This document shows positions 1 to 8,111 of a stretch of DNA of 57,330 nt, one piece after another; the first letter of the stretch is position 1, and the number at the start of each line of letters is the position of its first letter. The notes beneath the pieces were generated by a model. It did no database searches. It was not told the DNA's origin and was given only the letters and a program-made list of their open reading frames with translations. A program made the translations under genes and the position numbers. The stretch covers positions 1 through 57,330 of the forward strand of contig CASEXH010000026.1 in NCBI GenBank assembly GCA_949291945.1, read 5' to 3'. This DNA is from an uncultured Bacillota bacterium. GTDB lineage: Bacteria > Bacillota > Clostridia > Lachnospirales > Lachnospiraceae.

Positions 1-330
1 GCAAAGTCAGCAAATCTTATTTTACTCTGAGGTATCTTTTTTTCTCAACCACCTTTCGTGGAATTCCCTATATTTGTATTATACAGGAAGCTCCTGTGTA
101 TGTTTTGCTGATGTTCATTTTACCATATTAGCCCTTGTGATTTTTGCGAAAAGCTCCTTCATTTGAGGCACAATCCCTGTTATCCAAACCACTTTCTTGC
201 CCTTGAAACCAAAGGCAACCAAAGGCATAGATAAGTTCTGTCAGTGAGTGTATTATTTGCAGTCAAGTCCTCCCGCCTGAGCTTACGGCAAAATATTCGC
301 AAAGCCCAGAAATACGACACTTTTTAGTAG
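1..330. other. Left-edge intergenic region with an unrecognised ORF remnant
   Basis: No complete gene is visible here. On the minus strand an open stretch of about 40 codons (roughly 243 down to 115) runs from stop to stop and ends in a TGA at 117-115. It contains a run of lysine, tryptophan and hydrophobic residues (KGKKVVWITGIVP), which looks like the C-terminal end of a decayed gene, possibly from a mobile element, but I do not recognise the family. A short perfect hairpin (ACAGGA-AGC-TCCTGT) lies at about 84-98. I see no convincing terminator for the rlmD-like gene that reads towards this region. Confidence 0.35.
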
Positions 331-1725
331 TCAGTTTTTAACTCGAGACATCAATGCCACAGTTTCCACATGCACCGTCTGACAAAACTGATCCACGCAG
401 CAAGCCTTCTCCACCCTGTACCCATTTGCCAGAAACATCTCCAGATCTCTTGCCAGGCTGGTGGGCTTGCAGGAAATATACACCAGTTTGTCCACTCCAT
501 ACTGGATGATCTTTGGCAAAGCCTTGGGGTGTATCCCGTCCCTTGGAGGATCCAGGACGATGAAATCCGGTTTCTCCTCCACCTGATCCAGGACCTTCAG
601 CACATCTCCAGCAATAAACCTGCAGTTTGTGATCCCATTAAGGGCAGCGTTTTCTTTGGCAGCTTCTACTGCTTCCTCTACGATTTCCACCCCAATGACT
701 TCTTTTGCCACCTCTGCCAGGATCTGGGAGATGGTGCCGGTTCCGCTGTACAGGTCAAAAACGGTCATATCCCTGGTGTCTCCGATATATTCCCTTGCTG
801 TATTGTAAAGGACCTGGGCAGCATAGGAATTGGGCTGGAAAAATGAGAAAGGTGTGATCTTAAACTTCAGCCCCAGGATTTCCTCATAGAAGTAATCCTT
901 TCCGTACAAAAGCCTGGTCTCATCGCTTCGCACCATATCGGAAAGGCCGTCATTGATAATATGAAGGATCCCTACGATCTTTCCTTCCAGGGAAAGTTCC
1001 AGCAGCCTTCTGGTCAGGTCTGAAAGATCCGGGTCCTCCTGGCTGGTGGTGACCAGGTTTACCAGGATCTCTCCGGTAGTGTTTCCCCGCCGGAGGAGAA
1101 GGTGGCGAAGGAAACCTGTGTGCTGCATTTTATGATAGTAAGTAAAGCCCTGTTCCCGGCAGTATTCCAGGACGCAGCCCAGGATTTTTGTCATGTCTTC
1201 ATGGACCAGCTTACAGTCCAGGGCGTTCAGCACATCATAGGTGCTTCCCTTTTTGTGAAGGCCCAGAGAAAGAGGACCGTCTTTATATTCGTCTCCAAAG
1301 GAAAATTCCATCTTATTCCGGTAAGCGAACTCCTGAGGGCTGCCTTTGATCCCCTGGAAGATGTAGTCCGGCCTGCCATTTTCATCGGTCTGACCGCCTT
1401 TTACTATAGCTTCATCCAGCAGTTTTTTCACCTGTTCTGCCTTCATTTTCAACTGTTCTTCATAGGGCATGGTCTGGTACATACATCCGCCGCAGGCAGG
1501 AAAGATACTGCACACCGGCTCTCTGGTCTCCATTGGAGATTTCTCCAGAACTTCCAGCAGTCTTCCTTCCACTTTTCTTCCTTTTTTCTTGTTGATCACA
1601 AAGCGGACTGTCTGACCGGGAATCCCGTTTTTTACGGTAACCTTTCCCTCTTCCAGACACACTCTCCCTTTATTTGGAAAATCTACTTTTTCAATAATTC
1701 CCTGATAAATTTCACCTTTCTTCAA
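331..1725 (-). CDS. rlmD: 23S rRNA (uracil-C5)-methyltransferase, RlmD/RumA (RlmCD) family
   Basis: SAM-dependent enzyme that makes 5-methyluridine in 23S rRNA; the E. coli homologue RlmD acts on U1939, and many Gram-positive homologues are dual-site RlmCD enzymes. The 464-residue protein has an N-terminal TRAM-like RNA-binding domain (about residues 1-60). An iron-sulfur cluster motif follows, with Cys72, Cys78 and Cys81 in C-x5-C-x2-C spacing. The SAM motif DLYSGTGT is near residue 325, the LDPPRDG motif near 390, and the catalytic cysteine is Cys419 in SCKPT (the common family form is SCNPxT). Length is normal. Whether one or two sites are modified cannot be read from the sequence. Confidence 0.9.
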   Translation of the reverse strand: MKKGEIYQGIIEKVDFPNKGRVCLEEGKVTVKNGIPGQTVRFVINKKKGRKVEGRLLEVLEKSPMETREPVCSIFPACGGCMYQTMPYEEQLKMKAEQVKKLLDEAIVKGGQTDENGRPDYIFQGIKGSPQEFAYRNKMEFSFGDEYKDGPLSLGLHKKGSTYDVLNALDCKLVHEDMTKILGCVLEYCREQGFTYYHKMQHTGFLRHLLLRRGNTTGEILVNLVTTSQEDPDLSDLTRRLLELSLEGKIVGILHIINDGLSDMVRSDETRLLYGKDYFYEEILGLKFKITPFSFFQPNSYAAQVLYNTAREYIGDTRDMTVFDLYSGTGTISQILAEVAKEVIGVEIVEEAVEAAKENAALNGITNCRFIAGDVLKVLDQVEEKPDFIVLDPPRDGIHPKALPKIIQYGVDKLVYISCKPTSLARDLEMFLANGYRVEKACCVDQFCQTVHVETVALMSRVKN

Positions 1726-1820
1726 ATCCCCTTTTCCTTTCTTTCTAAACTCTGATTTTCCCCCACAGCTTTCTTTACAGAAAAAGAAGCCCCGGTCTCC
1801 CGAAGCTCCTTATGTTTTTC

Positions 1821-2060
1821 TTATTTTTCTTCTTTATCGTCCTCTTCATCCTCATCTTCGAAGTAGTCATCAAAGTCATCATCGAAATCCTCTTCGAAAT
1901 CTTCCAGGTAATCCGGGGTAAAGAAACGATAGACTGCATATGCGATGCCTGCAACCGCTGCTACTGCGCCGATAATTGCCAGGACCCATAATACTGTATT
2001 CTTATTTCTTTCCTCTTCTCTCTTCTGTAATGCTGTCATTAAATCCTCAATACGATTCAT
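1821..2060 (-). CDS. Small single-pass membrane protein with a highly acidic tail (unknown function)
   Basis: A 79-residue protein I do not recognise. After a short charged N-terminus with helical character (residues 1-21) comes one membrane segment (about 22-47, rich in Val, Ala and Ile). The C-terminal 30 residues are almost all Asp, Glu and Phe/Tyr in repeating D-F-x-D-D-F-like units. An in-frame ATG lies upstream at 2072, but the GAGAGG ribosome site directly abuts it, so the ATG at 2060 is the better start. It lies between pcrA and the rRNA methyltransferase on the same strand. It may be conserved in Lachnospiraceae, but that is a guess. The acidic tail could bind cations or basic proteins; this is inference only. 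Confidence 0.6.
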   Translation of the reverse strand: MNRIEDLMTALQKREEERNKNTVLWVLAIIGAVAAVAGIAYAVYRFFTPDYLEDFEEDFDDDFDDYFEDEDEEDDKEEK

Positions 2061-2146
2061 AGCCTGCACCATCCTCTCTTTCTACAGCTCTGCTGCAAAT
2101 ATATTGCTAACCTGCTGTATCTGCCTACAGCTTCTGTCTTTTAGAT

Positions 2147-2152
2147 ATTATA
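2147..2152 (-). promoter_or_regulatory. Possible -10 box for the small acidic membrane protein gene
   Basis: On the minus strand a perfect TATAAT lies about 90 nt upstream of the start at 2060. The -35 region is poor, so this is a weak promoter call. It would give the small gene its own promoter separate from pcrA, whose stop is at 2227. Confidence 0.3.
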
Positions 2153-2226
2153 CCACTCCAATAAGAATTTTACTATCCTTTCTTCGCTTTTTCCCAAAAG
2201 AATTTTTTCAATTCTCTGATTTTGCT

Positions 2227-4437
2227 TTAAACTTTCTTTAATTTTGCAAAAGATGCAAACATCTTTTTTACTCCCACTTTATCAAAGTTTACCGTTACTT
2301 CGTAATCCCGGCCTCCCTCTGCAATATCTGTGACCACTCCGGTTCCGAATTTAATGTGTTTTACAGTATCTCCCACTCCGTAATCCAGACCCTGGGCATG
2401 TTTTACCTCGAATTTTTTCGGGATAAAGGCCGGCTGCTTAAAGGCCTGTTTCAGCTGGCGCATCGAGGTGGGAAGGGGAATATCCATAGGCTTCTTCTCC
2501 TGGACTTCTCTGCCCAGATCCACCAGCTCCCGGGGTATTTCCCGAATAAAGCGGGAAACTTTATTATACTGGGTCTCTCCCCGGATCATCCTCTGCTGCG
2601 CACAGGTGAGAGTCAATTCTTTCATGGCTCTTGTGATCCCCACATAGCAGAGACGTCTTTCCTCCTCCAGTTCTGTAGGATCGTCTGCAGTTATGGTCAT
2701 ATAGCTGGGGAAGATACCGTCCTCCATACCGGCCAGGAAAACATAAGGGAACTCCAGACCCTTTGCACTGTGAAGAGTCATCAGCAGCACCTGATTGTTA
2801 TCTCCTTCCACGGTATCGATATCAGCGATGAGAGCAACCTCCTCCAGGAAACCGGAAAGGGTAGGATCTTCGTTTTCTTCCTCATAGGATACGATCTTGG
2901 TGATCAACTCATTGATGTTTTCGATCCGTGATTCTGCCTCTTCGGTGCCCTCCGCTTTCAGCTCGTCTACATATCCTGTTTCCTCGATAATGTCCTCCAG
3001 AAGTGCAGAAGGGGACAGATAGTCCACTTTACTCCGCAGGCTCTGGATAAAAGTAACAAAAGGCTGGATCTTAGAGGCAGACCGTCCCACTTTGTCCATA
3101 CATTCCGGCTCTCTTAAAGCATCGTAAAAGCTCATACCCCTTTCTGATGCATAGTCCTGGACTTTTCCAAGGGTGGTTGCCCCAATGCCTCTTTTAGGCA
3201 CATTGATGATCCTCCGGACCGCCAGATCGTCTCTGGCATTGTCCACAGTCTTTAAGTAGGCCAGCAAATCCTTAATCTCCTTCCTGGCGTAGAAGTTTAC
3301 CCCTCCCACCAATTTATAGGGGATATTGGCCATCAAAAATTTCTCCTCGAAAAGACGGGACTGGGCGTTGGTCCTGTAAAGAATAGCAAAGTCTTTATAC
3401 TCTGCCTCATGGGCACGTACCTTTTTGCCGATCTCTCCCCCTATATACTCAGCTTCTTCATAAGCGTTCATAAACTGCCGGAAATGGAGCTTTTCTCCCT
3501 CTTCATTCTCTGTCCACAGTGTCTTGCTCTTTCTGCCTACATTGTTCTGGATCACCTGGTTGGCGGCGTTAAGAATATTCTGGGTAGAACGGTAATTCTG
3601 CTCCAGCTTGATCACCAGAGCCTGGGGAAAGACCTTCTCATATCCCAGGATATTGCCAATATTAGCCCCCCGGAATTTGTAGATGGACTGGTCGTCATCT
3701 CCTACTACGCAGAGGTTTTTGTATTTATCGGCCAGAAGGCTGACAAATTTAAACTGGGCAGTATTGGTATCCTGGTATTCATCCACCATAATGTATTTAA
3801 ACCGTTCCTGATAATAATCCAGAACATCCGGGCAGGAGCGGAAAAGCTCCACTGTCTTTACGATCAGATCGTCAAAGTCCAGAGCATTGTTCTTCTTCAG
3901 CTCTTTCTGATATTCTTTATAAGCCAGGGCGATCTTTTTCTTGGAAAAGTCTCCCATCACATTCAGCTCATATTCCTCCGGTCCCACAAGTTCATCTTTT
4001 GCCGAAGATATAGCTGCCAGAATAGCTCTTTCCTTGGTAATCTTTGTATCAATTTCCAGCCGCTTACAGATTTCTTTCATAACGGTTTTCTGGTCATCTG
4101 TATCGTAAATGGTAAAATTGTTATCAAAGCCCAGACGGTCTATGTATCTTCTCAGGATCCGCACACAGCTTGAATGGAAAGTGGAGACCCAGATGCTTTC
4201 TGCTCCAAAGCCTACCAGTTTATCCACTCTCTCCCGCATTTCCCCCGCCGCCTTATTGGTAAAAGTAATGGCCATAATATTCCAGGGATTAACTCCTTTC
4301 TCCTCAATAAGGTAGGCGATTCTATGGGTCAGCACTCTGGTTTTTCCCGAACCGGCCCCGGCCAGGATCAGTACAGGTCCTTCTGTATGAAAAACAGCTT
4401 CCCTCTGCTGGGTATTTAATGTATCATAGATACTCAT
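2227..4437 (-). CDS. pcrA: ATP-dependent 3'-5' DNA helicase PcrA (UvrD/Rep superfamily 1)
   Basis: Essential SF1A helicase of Gram-positive bacteria, used in nucleotide excision repair, in removing RecA filaments and in resolving replication-transcription conflicts. The protein of 736 residues has the Walker A motif GAGSGKT near residues 27-33, a DEYQDTN Walker B motif, the QNYRST motif and the late motif VGITRA. The C-terminus carries the PcrA-type tail that ends in a KOW/Tudor-like segment (residues about 675-736, with FGTGVV). The longer reading frame starts at 4452, but GGAGG lies 8 nt before the ATG at 4437, which fixes the start there. In many Firmicutes pcrA sits beside ligA; here ligA is absent. 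Confidence 0.93.
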   Translation of the reverse strand: MSIYDTLNTQQREAVFHTEGPVLILAGAGSGKTRVLTHRIAYLIEEKGVNPWNIMAITFTNKAAGEMRERVDKLVGFGAESIWVSTFHSSCVRILRRYIDRLGFDNNFTIYDTDDQKTVMKEICKRLEIDTKITKERAILAAISSAKDELVGPEEYELNVMGDFSKKKIALAYKEYQKELKKNNALDFDDLIVKTVELFRSCPDVLDYYQERFKYIMVDEYQDTNTAQFKFVSLLADKYKNLCVVGDDDQSIYKFRGANIGNILGYEKVFPQALVIKLEQNYRSTQNILNAANQVIQNNVGRKSKTLWTENEEGEKLHFRQFMNAYEEAEYIGGEIGKKVRAHEAEYKDFAILYRTNAQSRLFEEKFLMANIPYKLVGGVNFYARKEIKDLLAYLKTVDNARDDLAVRRIINVPKRGIGATTLGKVQDYASERGMSFYDALREPECMDKVGRSASKIQPFVTFIQSLRSKVDYLSPSALLEDIIEETGYVDELKAEGTEEAESRIENINELITKIVSYEEENEDPTLSGFLEEVALIADIDTVEGDNNQVLLMTLHSAKGLEFPYVFLAGMEDGIFPSYMTITADDPTELEEERRLCYVGITRAMKELTLTCAQQRMIRGETQYNKVSRFIREIPRELVDLGREVQEKKPMDIPLPTSMRQLKQAFKQPAFIPKKFEVKHAQGLDYGVGDTVKHIKFGTGVVTDIAEGGRDYEVTVNFDKVGVKKMFASFAKLKKV

Positions 4438-4452
4438 ATTTAAGTCCTCCAT

Positions 4453-4623
4453 CTCTTTCCATAAAACAAAACATTAGTTCTTATACTATATCATATCCCA
4501 CCGACCTCACGCAAGCCCGGAAAATCTCCCGCAAATGGTGCTGCATGCCAGTGGCATACGTCCGGCATGAATCGCAGCGGATCGAAGACCTGCTTGTACA
4601 AGCAGGGCGTATCGTGGGAAAAG
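4453..4623. other. Intergenic patch with several stem-loops
   Basis: No gene is supported between pcrA and the NhaC-family gene. The part nearest pcrA is AT-rich with a possible minus-strand -10. The part from about 4500 to 4620 is more GC-rich and holds a perfect palindrome CCTGCTTGTACAAGCAGG (about 4579-4596) and a smaller hairpin ATGCCAGTGGCAT. It directly adjoins the long hairpin repeat at 4624. Similar GC-rich, hairpin-rich patches occur near 8969, 12885 and 31215. Confidence 0.4.
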
Positions 4624-4779
4624 AAATGGCACTGTCTCATTAGTCATACCTCAGGAATATTCATACATTTTATGCGAATTTGTCAAACATAGCTTTGAAA
4701 CAATAGGCTCAAAGCAACCCAGACTGAGCAGTAAAATGTATAAATATTCTTGATTCTGATTAATGAGACAGTGCCATTT
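4624..4779 (-). repeat. Long-hairpin dispersed repeat, copy 1
   Basis: An imperfect inverted repeat of about 156 nt. The outermost 19 bases (AAATGGCACTGTCTCATTA and its complement) pair perfectly. An inner stem of about 18 bp follows, with GAATATT-ATACATTTTA-like arms, and then a loop of about 60 nt that contains a smaller hairpin (GCTTTGA / TCAAAGC). The minus strand aligns with the plus strand of copy 2 at 26605-26748 over its full length. The element begins 14 nt after the stop codon of the NhaC-family gene, so it may end that transcript. It could be a MITE-like element, a structured RNA or a mobile terminator. Confidence 0.8.
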
Positions 4780-4793
4780 TCTTCTCTTCCCGT

Positions 4794-6395
4794 TTATTTC
4801 TGTCTCTGTTTGATCAGGAAAAGGACGGCCAGCAAAAGGAGGATTCCGATGGGCAGAGGGATCCAGGGCACTTTCACAAAGCCCGCCACAATATATGTGA
4901 CAAAGCTGATGGCAGCCGCCAGCATCGCATAGGGAAGCTGGGTCGATACATGGTTTACATGATCACACTGGGCGCCTGCAGAAGCCATAATGGTAGTATC
5001 GGAAATCGGCGAGCAGTGATCTCCGCAGACAGCTCCTGCCATACAGGCGGAAATAGAAATGATCATCAAAGTCGGATCTGAGTTTTCAAACACCTTTACT
5101 ACAATAGGGATCAGAATCCCAAAGGTTCCCCAGGAGGTACCTGTGGCAAAAGCCAGGAAACATCCGATCAGGAATACAATAGCCGGCAGGAAATTCATCA
5201 GGCTGCCTGCTGCGGATTCTGTAGCCATCTCCACGAAATCTGCCGCTCCCAAACTGTCTGTCATAGCCTTTAAAGTCCAGGCAAAGGTAAGGATCAGAAT
5301 CGCCGGAACCATAGCCTTAAAGCCTTCCGGTATACATTCCATACAGGAGCGGAACACCAGGACTCTTCTTGCGCTGTAAAAGATCACTGTGATGACCAGA
5401 GCAATCAGACTTCCGATGGAAAGGGCTATGGAAGCGTCACTCTGAGAAAAGGATTCTACAAAACTTGTTCCACTGAAAAATCCTCCGGTATAGATCATGC
5501 CGGTGATGCAGCAGATCACCAGGACGATCACTGGGAATATCAGATCGATCACTTTTCCCTTAGGATTAGGCTTCAAGGAAGAAGCCGCTTCATCCAGCCG
5601 TTTCCCGGAAGTATAGATGTCGCCCTTCATGGCATTGGCCTCATGGACCGCCATAGGGCCAAAATCCACTTTCATCAGTACGATGGCAAACATCATAACT
5701 ATGGTCAGCAGAGCATAATAGTTGTAGGGGATAGCCCGGATAAAAATAGCAAATCCGTCTTCTCCTTCCACAAATCCGCTGACTGCCGCCGCCCAGGAGG
5801 ATACCGGTGCTATAATACATACCGGAGCCGCCGTGGCATCGATCAGATAGGACAGCTTAGCCTTGGAAACATTATGTTTATCTGTAATCGGCCGCATAAC
5901 GCTTCCTACGGTAAGGCAGTTAAAATAATCATCCACAAAGATCAGGATTCCCAGGATAATGGTTGCGATCTGGGCCCCAATTCTGGTCTTAATGTGGACT
6001 CCCGCCCATCTTCCGAAAGCGGCAGAGCCTCCTGCACTGTTCATCATAGAGACCATTGCCCCTAAGATCACCAGAAAGATCAGGATACCCACATTATAGG
6101 GATCAGAGAGAACACTGATAAATCCATCCTCCAGCATGTGCACCATAGTGCCTTCAAAATTGAAACTTGAGTAAAACAGTGCCCCTACCAGGATACCGAT
6201 AAAAAGGGAACTGTACACCTCCTTGGTGATCAGCGCCAAAACAATAGCCACCACCGGAGGCAATAATGACCAGATCGTGGCATAAACAGCCGGCTCTGTT
6301 GCCGTATCCCCCTCAGCAGCAAATACAGTCACTGACCATATGAGGGTCAGGATCAGGAGCAGACCTGTTCCAAATAATCTTTTTCTGTTTTTCAT
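4794..6395 (-). CDS. nhaC: NhaC-family Na+/H+ antiporter-like transporter, probable lysine transporter (LysW type)
   Basis: Polytopic membrane protein of 533 residues with an N-terminal signal-like segment (residues 8-27) and about 11-12 further membrane spans. It contains the family motif FVDDYFNCL and a polar GDHCSP motif in the C-terminal half. NhaC-type proteins are annotated as Na+/H+ or malate/lactate antiporters. However, the leader carries a lysine riboswitch (6548-6716) and an intrinsic terminator. Riboswitch-controlled NhaC paralogues have long been predicted to import lysine, so lysine uptake is the best inferred role. GAAAGGA lies 8 nt before the ATG. The gene is transcribed alone and is followed by the hairpin repeat at 4624-4779. 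Confidence 0.85.
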   Translation of the reverse strand: MKNRKRLFGTGLLLILTLIWSVTVFAAEGDTATEPAVYATIWSLLPPVVAIVLALITKEVYSSLFIGILVGALFYSSFNFEGTMVHMLEDGFISVLSDPYNVGILIFLVILGAMVSMMNSAGGSAAFGRWAGVHIKTRIGAQIATIILGILIFVDDYFNCLTVGSVMRPITDKHNVSKAKLSYLIDATAAPVCIIAPVSSWAAAVSGFVEGEDGFAIFIRAIPYNYYALLTIVMMFAIVLMKVDFGPMAVHEANAMKGDIYTSGKRLDEAASSLKPNPKGKVIDLIFPVIVLVICCITGMIYTGGFFSGTSFVESFSQSDASIALSIGSLIALVITVIFYSARRVLVFRSCMECIPEGFKAMVPAILILTFAWTLKAMTDSLGAADFVEMATESAAGSLMNFLPAIVFLIGCFLAFATGTSWGTFGILIPIVVKVFENSDPTLMIISISACMAGAVCGDHCSPISDTTIMASAGAQCDHVNHVSTQLPYAMLAAAISFVTYIVAGFVKVPWIPLPIGILLLLAVLFLIKQRQK

Positions 6396-6446
6396 AATTT
6401 TATCCTTTCTTGTATTTATTATCCTGCAAGCCCCTGCAGAATCCCT

Positions 6447-6493
6447 TTAAAAAGAAAACCATGGGCTTTTCCCAAATGGATACGCTCATGGTC
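6447..6493 (-). terminator. Riboswitch-linked intrinsic terminator
   Basis: On the minus strand ACCATGAGC and GCCCATGGT form a hairpin followed by a T-rich run (TTTTCTTTTT), located between the lysine aptamer and the gene start. This is the expected expression platform: lysine bound means the terminator forms and the transporter is off. Confidence 0.75.
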
Positions 6494-6547
6494 TGTATAA
6501 ATTCTTTTCCTTAGCTTTTGTCCTGCCGTGACATAAGTTCAGAGAAA

Positions 6548-6716
6548 GAAACGGATAGCGCTCCACTTTTCGTGACAGAATACGATATCTTCTACCGCAT
6601 TCCAGGAAGAACTCCCGGGCGGATATTCTTCCTTCGGCAGTTTCCCCTTTCGTCTCCTGCGGCTGTCCCCGCCCTGTGCAGAAGCCTACTCCTGAAACCT
6701 GCGCCTCTATCGTCTC
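6548..6716 (-). promoter_or_regulatory. Lysine riboswitch (L box)
   Basis: Minus-strand leader of about 168 nt with the conserved blocks of the lysine aptamer in order: GATAGAGGCGC with AGGAGTA near the 5' end, GAAAGGGGAAACTGCCGAAG in the middle, and CACGAAAAGTGGAGCGCTATC at the 3' end. The first and last blocks pair as P1 (GATAG with CTATC). The order, spacing and length match the family. It controls the NhaC-family gene through the terminator at 6447-6493. Confidence 0.92.
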
Positions 6717-6780
6717 TCCGGTTTTACCCGGATTTGATTTTCTTTTCTGTTATCATACCATTATTTTTTCCCTATGCCAA
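6717..6780 (-). promoter_or_regulatory. Promoter of the lysine-riboswitch transcript
   Basis: On the minus strand TTGGCA (6780-6775) and TATGAT (6757-6752) are 17 nt apart. The predicted start near 6745 lies about 30 nt before the aptamer. A small hairpin TCCGG-TTTTAC-CCGGA (6717-6732) lies between them. Confidence 0.75.
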
Positions 6781-6847
6781 TATAAAGTTACAATTCAGCC
6801 ATAAAAGTGAAACGCTGCAATATAAAAATGGCAAAATCAGAAAATCA

Positions 6848-6876
6848 TTTACAAATGGTTTTTAAAACTATATAAT
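6848..6876 (+). promoter_or_regulatory. Promoter of the DUF1836 gene
   Basis: TTTACA (6848-6853) and TATAAT (6871-6876) are exactly 17 nt apart. The gene start is at 6896, giving a very short leader of about 13 nt that contains little more than the GAGGTGAT ribosome site. Confidence 0.75.
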
Positions 6877-6895
6877 AAAGAGCAGAGGTGATAAA

Positions 6896-7498
6896 ATGAC
6901 AATAGACACAAAAGACATATTAAACAGCATACTGTCCAGTATCTCCCGGATCGATTACATTAAGCCGGAAGAAATTCCCGGTATTGATTTATATATGGAT
7001 CAGGTAACAACCTTTATGGAAGAACATCTCCGTTCTTCCAAACGGCACAGCAAGGATAAGATCCTGACAAAGACTATGATCAACAACTATGCCAAAAACG
7101 ACCTGCTTCCACCTCCGGTAAAGAAAAAGTACTCCAAAGAACATATGCTGATGCTGGTATTTATCTACTATTTTAAGAGTATCCTGTCTATCAGCGATAT
7201 CCAGAAGCTTCTGGAGCCCATTACTCAAAAATATTTTCCCGGAGAAGGCAGCATAAACCTTACTGCACTTTACGAAGAGATCATGAAACTGGAGCTGGAA
7301 CAGATCGAGCCCCTTGCAAAAGATGTGACCAGAAAATTTTCCCTGGCTAATGATTCTTTCTCAAATGTGTCCGAAGAAGAAAAAGATTTTCTCCACAAAT
7401 TTGCCTTTATCTGTATGTTGAGTTTTGATGTATATGTTAAAAAACAGGTGATCGAAAATCTCATTGATCAGATGTCCCGGGAGGAGAAAAAGGAATAA
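6896..7498 (+). CDS. DUF1836 family protein (putative MerR-like DNA-binding protein)
   Basis: The 200-residue protein matches the DUF1836 family of Firmicutes, whose role is unknown. The central part (about residues 58-105) looks like a MerR-type winged helix: LTKTMINNYAKNDLLPPP, then a segment with KYSKEHMLML, and a following helix SISDIQKLLEPI. The C-terminal half is helical. It has no signal peptide or membrane span, so it should be cytoplasmic. The gene has its own promoter and a strong terminator (7535-7589) shared with the convergent yerC-like gene. A regulatory role is an inference from the fold alone. Confidence 0.8.
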   Translation: MTIDTKDILNSILSSISRIDYIKPEEIPGIDLYMDQVTTFMEEHLRSSKRHSKDKILTKTMINNYAKNDLLPPPVKKKYSKEHMLMLVFIYYFKSILSISDIQKLLEPITQKYFPGEGSINLTALYEEIMKLELEQIEPLAKDVTRKFSLANDSFSNVSEEEKDFLHKFAFICMLSFDVYVKKQVIENLIDQMSREEKKE

Positions 7499-7534
7499 AT
7501 TTTTTACAGAATCCTTTTCTGATTTTACAAAAAA

Positions 7535-7589
7535 ACGCCCTATGAGCGGGGCAGGAATCCGGCAGATTCCCGCCCCGCTCATAGGGCGT
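7535..7589. terminator. Strong bidirectional terminator
   Basis: Arms beginning ACGCCCTATGAGCGGGGC form a 25-bp stem with a single mismatch around a 5-nt loop. An A-run precedes it and T-rich sequence follows. It lies between the convergent DUF1836 and yerC-like genes and should stop transcription from both sides. Confidence 0.85.
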
Positions 7590-7625
7590 ACTCTTTTATT
7601 ACTGCTATTGTTACTTCTTTAATAA

Positions 7626-7919
7626 TTATGAGTCCTTGGAAATTCTCTCAAATACCATGTCATAACCGTCATTTCCATAATTTAAACTTCTGTTTACACG
7701 GCTGATGGTAGCGGTAGAAGCCCCCGTCTTCTCTGATATTTCCAGATAAGTCTTCTTCTCCTTTAACATCTTAGCCACTTCAAATCGCTGAGACAAAGAC
7801 AGAATCTCATTTACTGTGCATACATCTTCAAAAAACTGATAACACTCTTCCCTGTTCTTCAGACTGAGTACTGCGTCAAACAGTGAATCCACTGCTTCTG
7901 TATGAATCTTTTTGCTCAT
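7626..7919 (-). CDS. yerC: YerC/YecD family TrpR-like regulator
   Basis: A 97-residue cytoplasmic protein of the TrpR-related YerC/YecD family. The C-terminal half holds the TrpR-type helix-turn-helix (NEILSLSQRFEVAKMLKEK, then the recognition part with TYLEISEKTGASTATISRV). The reading frame opens further upstream at 7958, but AAGGAG lies 9 nt before the ATG at 7919, so that start is preferred. The ligand of this family is not established. The leader carries an 11-bp inverted repeat (7964-8021) that could be its own operator, as is common for TrpR-like repressors; this is inference. Confidence 0.85.
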   Translation of the reverse strand: MSKKIHTEAVDSLFDAVLSLKNREECYQFFEDVCTVNEILSLSQRFEVAKMLKEKKTYLEISEKTGASTATISRVNRSLNYGNDGYDMVFERISKDS

Positions 7920-7963
7920 ATCACATATCTCCTTATATCTATTTCGCACCCGTGACATAAAGC

Positions 7964-8021
7964 AACTGTTAAAATTTGTCAGAACGATTCAATGCTCTGT
8001 CTTATTAACGTTTTAACAGTT
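7964..8021. promoter_or_regulatory. 11-bp inverted repeat in the yerC leader
   Basis: AACTGTTAAAA (7964-7974) and TTTTAACAGTT (8011-8021) are perfect inverted copies 36 nt apart. They lie between the predicted promoter and the gene start. Candidate operator half-sites or the base of an RNA stem. Confidence 0.5.
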
Positions 8022-8043
8022 ATATCTCCTATCACTTTCATAT

Positions 8044-8072
8044 ATATTAGCACAGTAAATTTTTAAAGTAAA
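8044..8072 (-). promoter_or_regulatory. Promoter of the yerC-like gene
   Basis: On the minus strand TTTACT and TAATAT (8049-8044) are 17 nt apart. The predicted start is near 8037, about 120 nt before the gene. Confidence 0.6.
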
Positions 8073-8111
8073 GAACAGACTTTACCTTTTTCGTCATTAT
8101 TTATAAAAATT

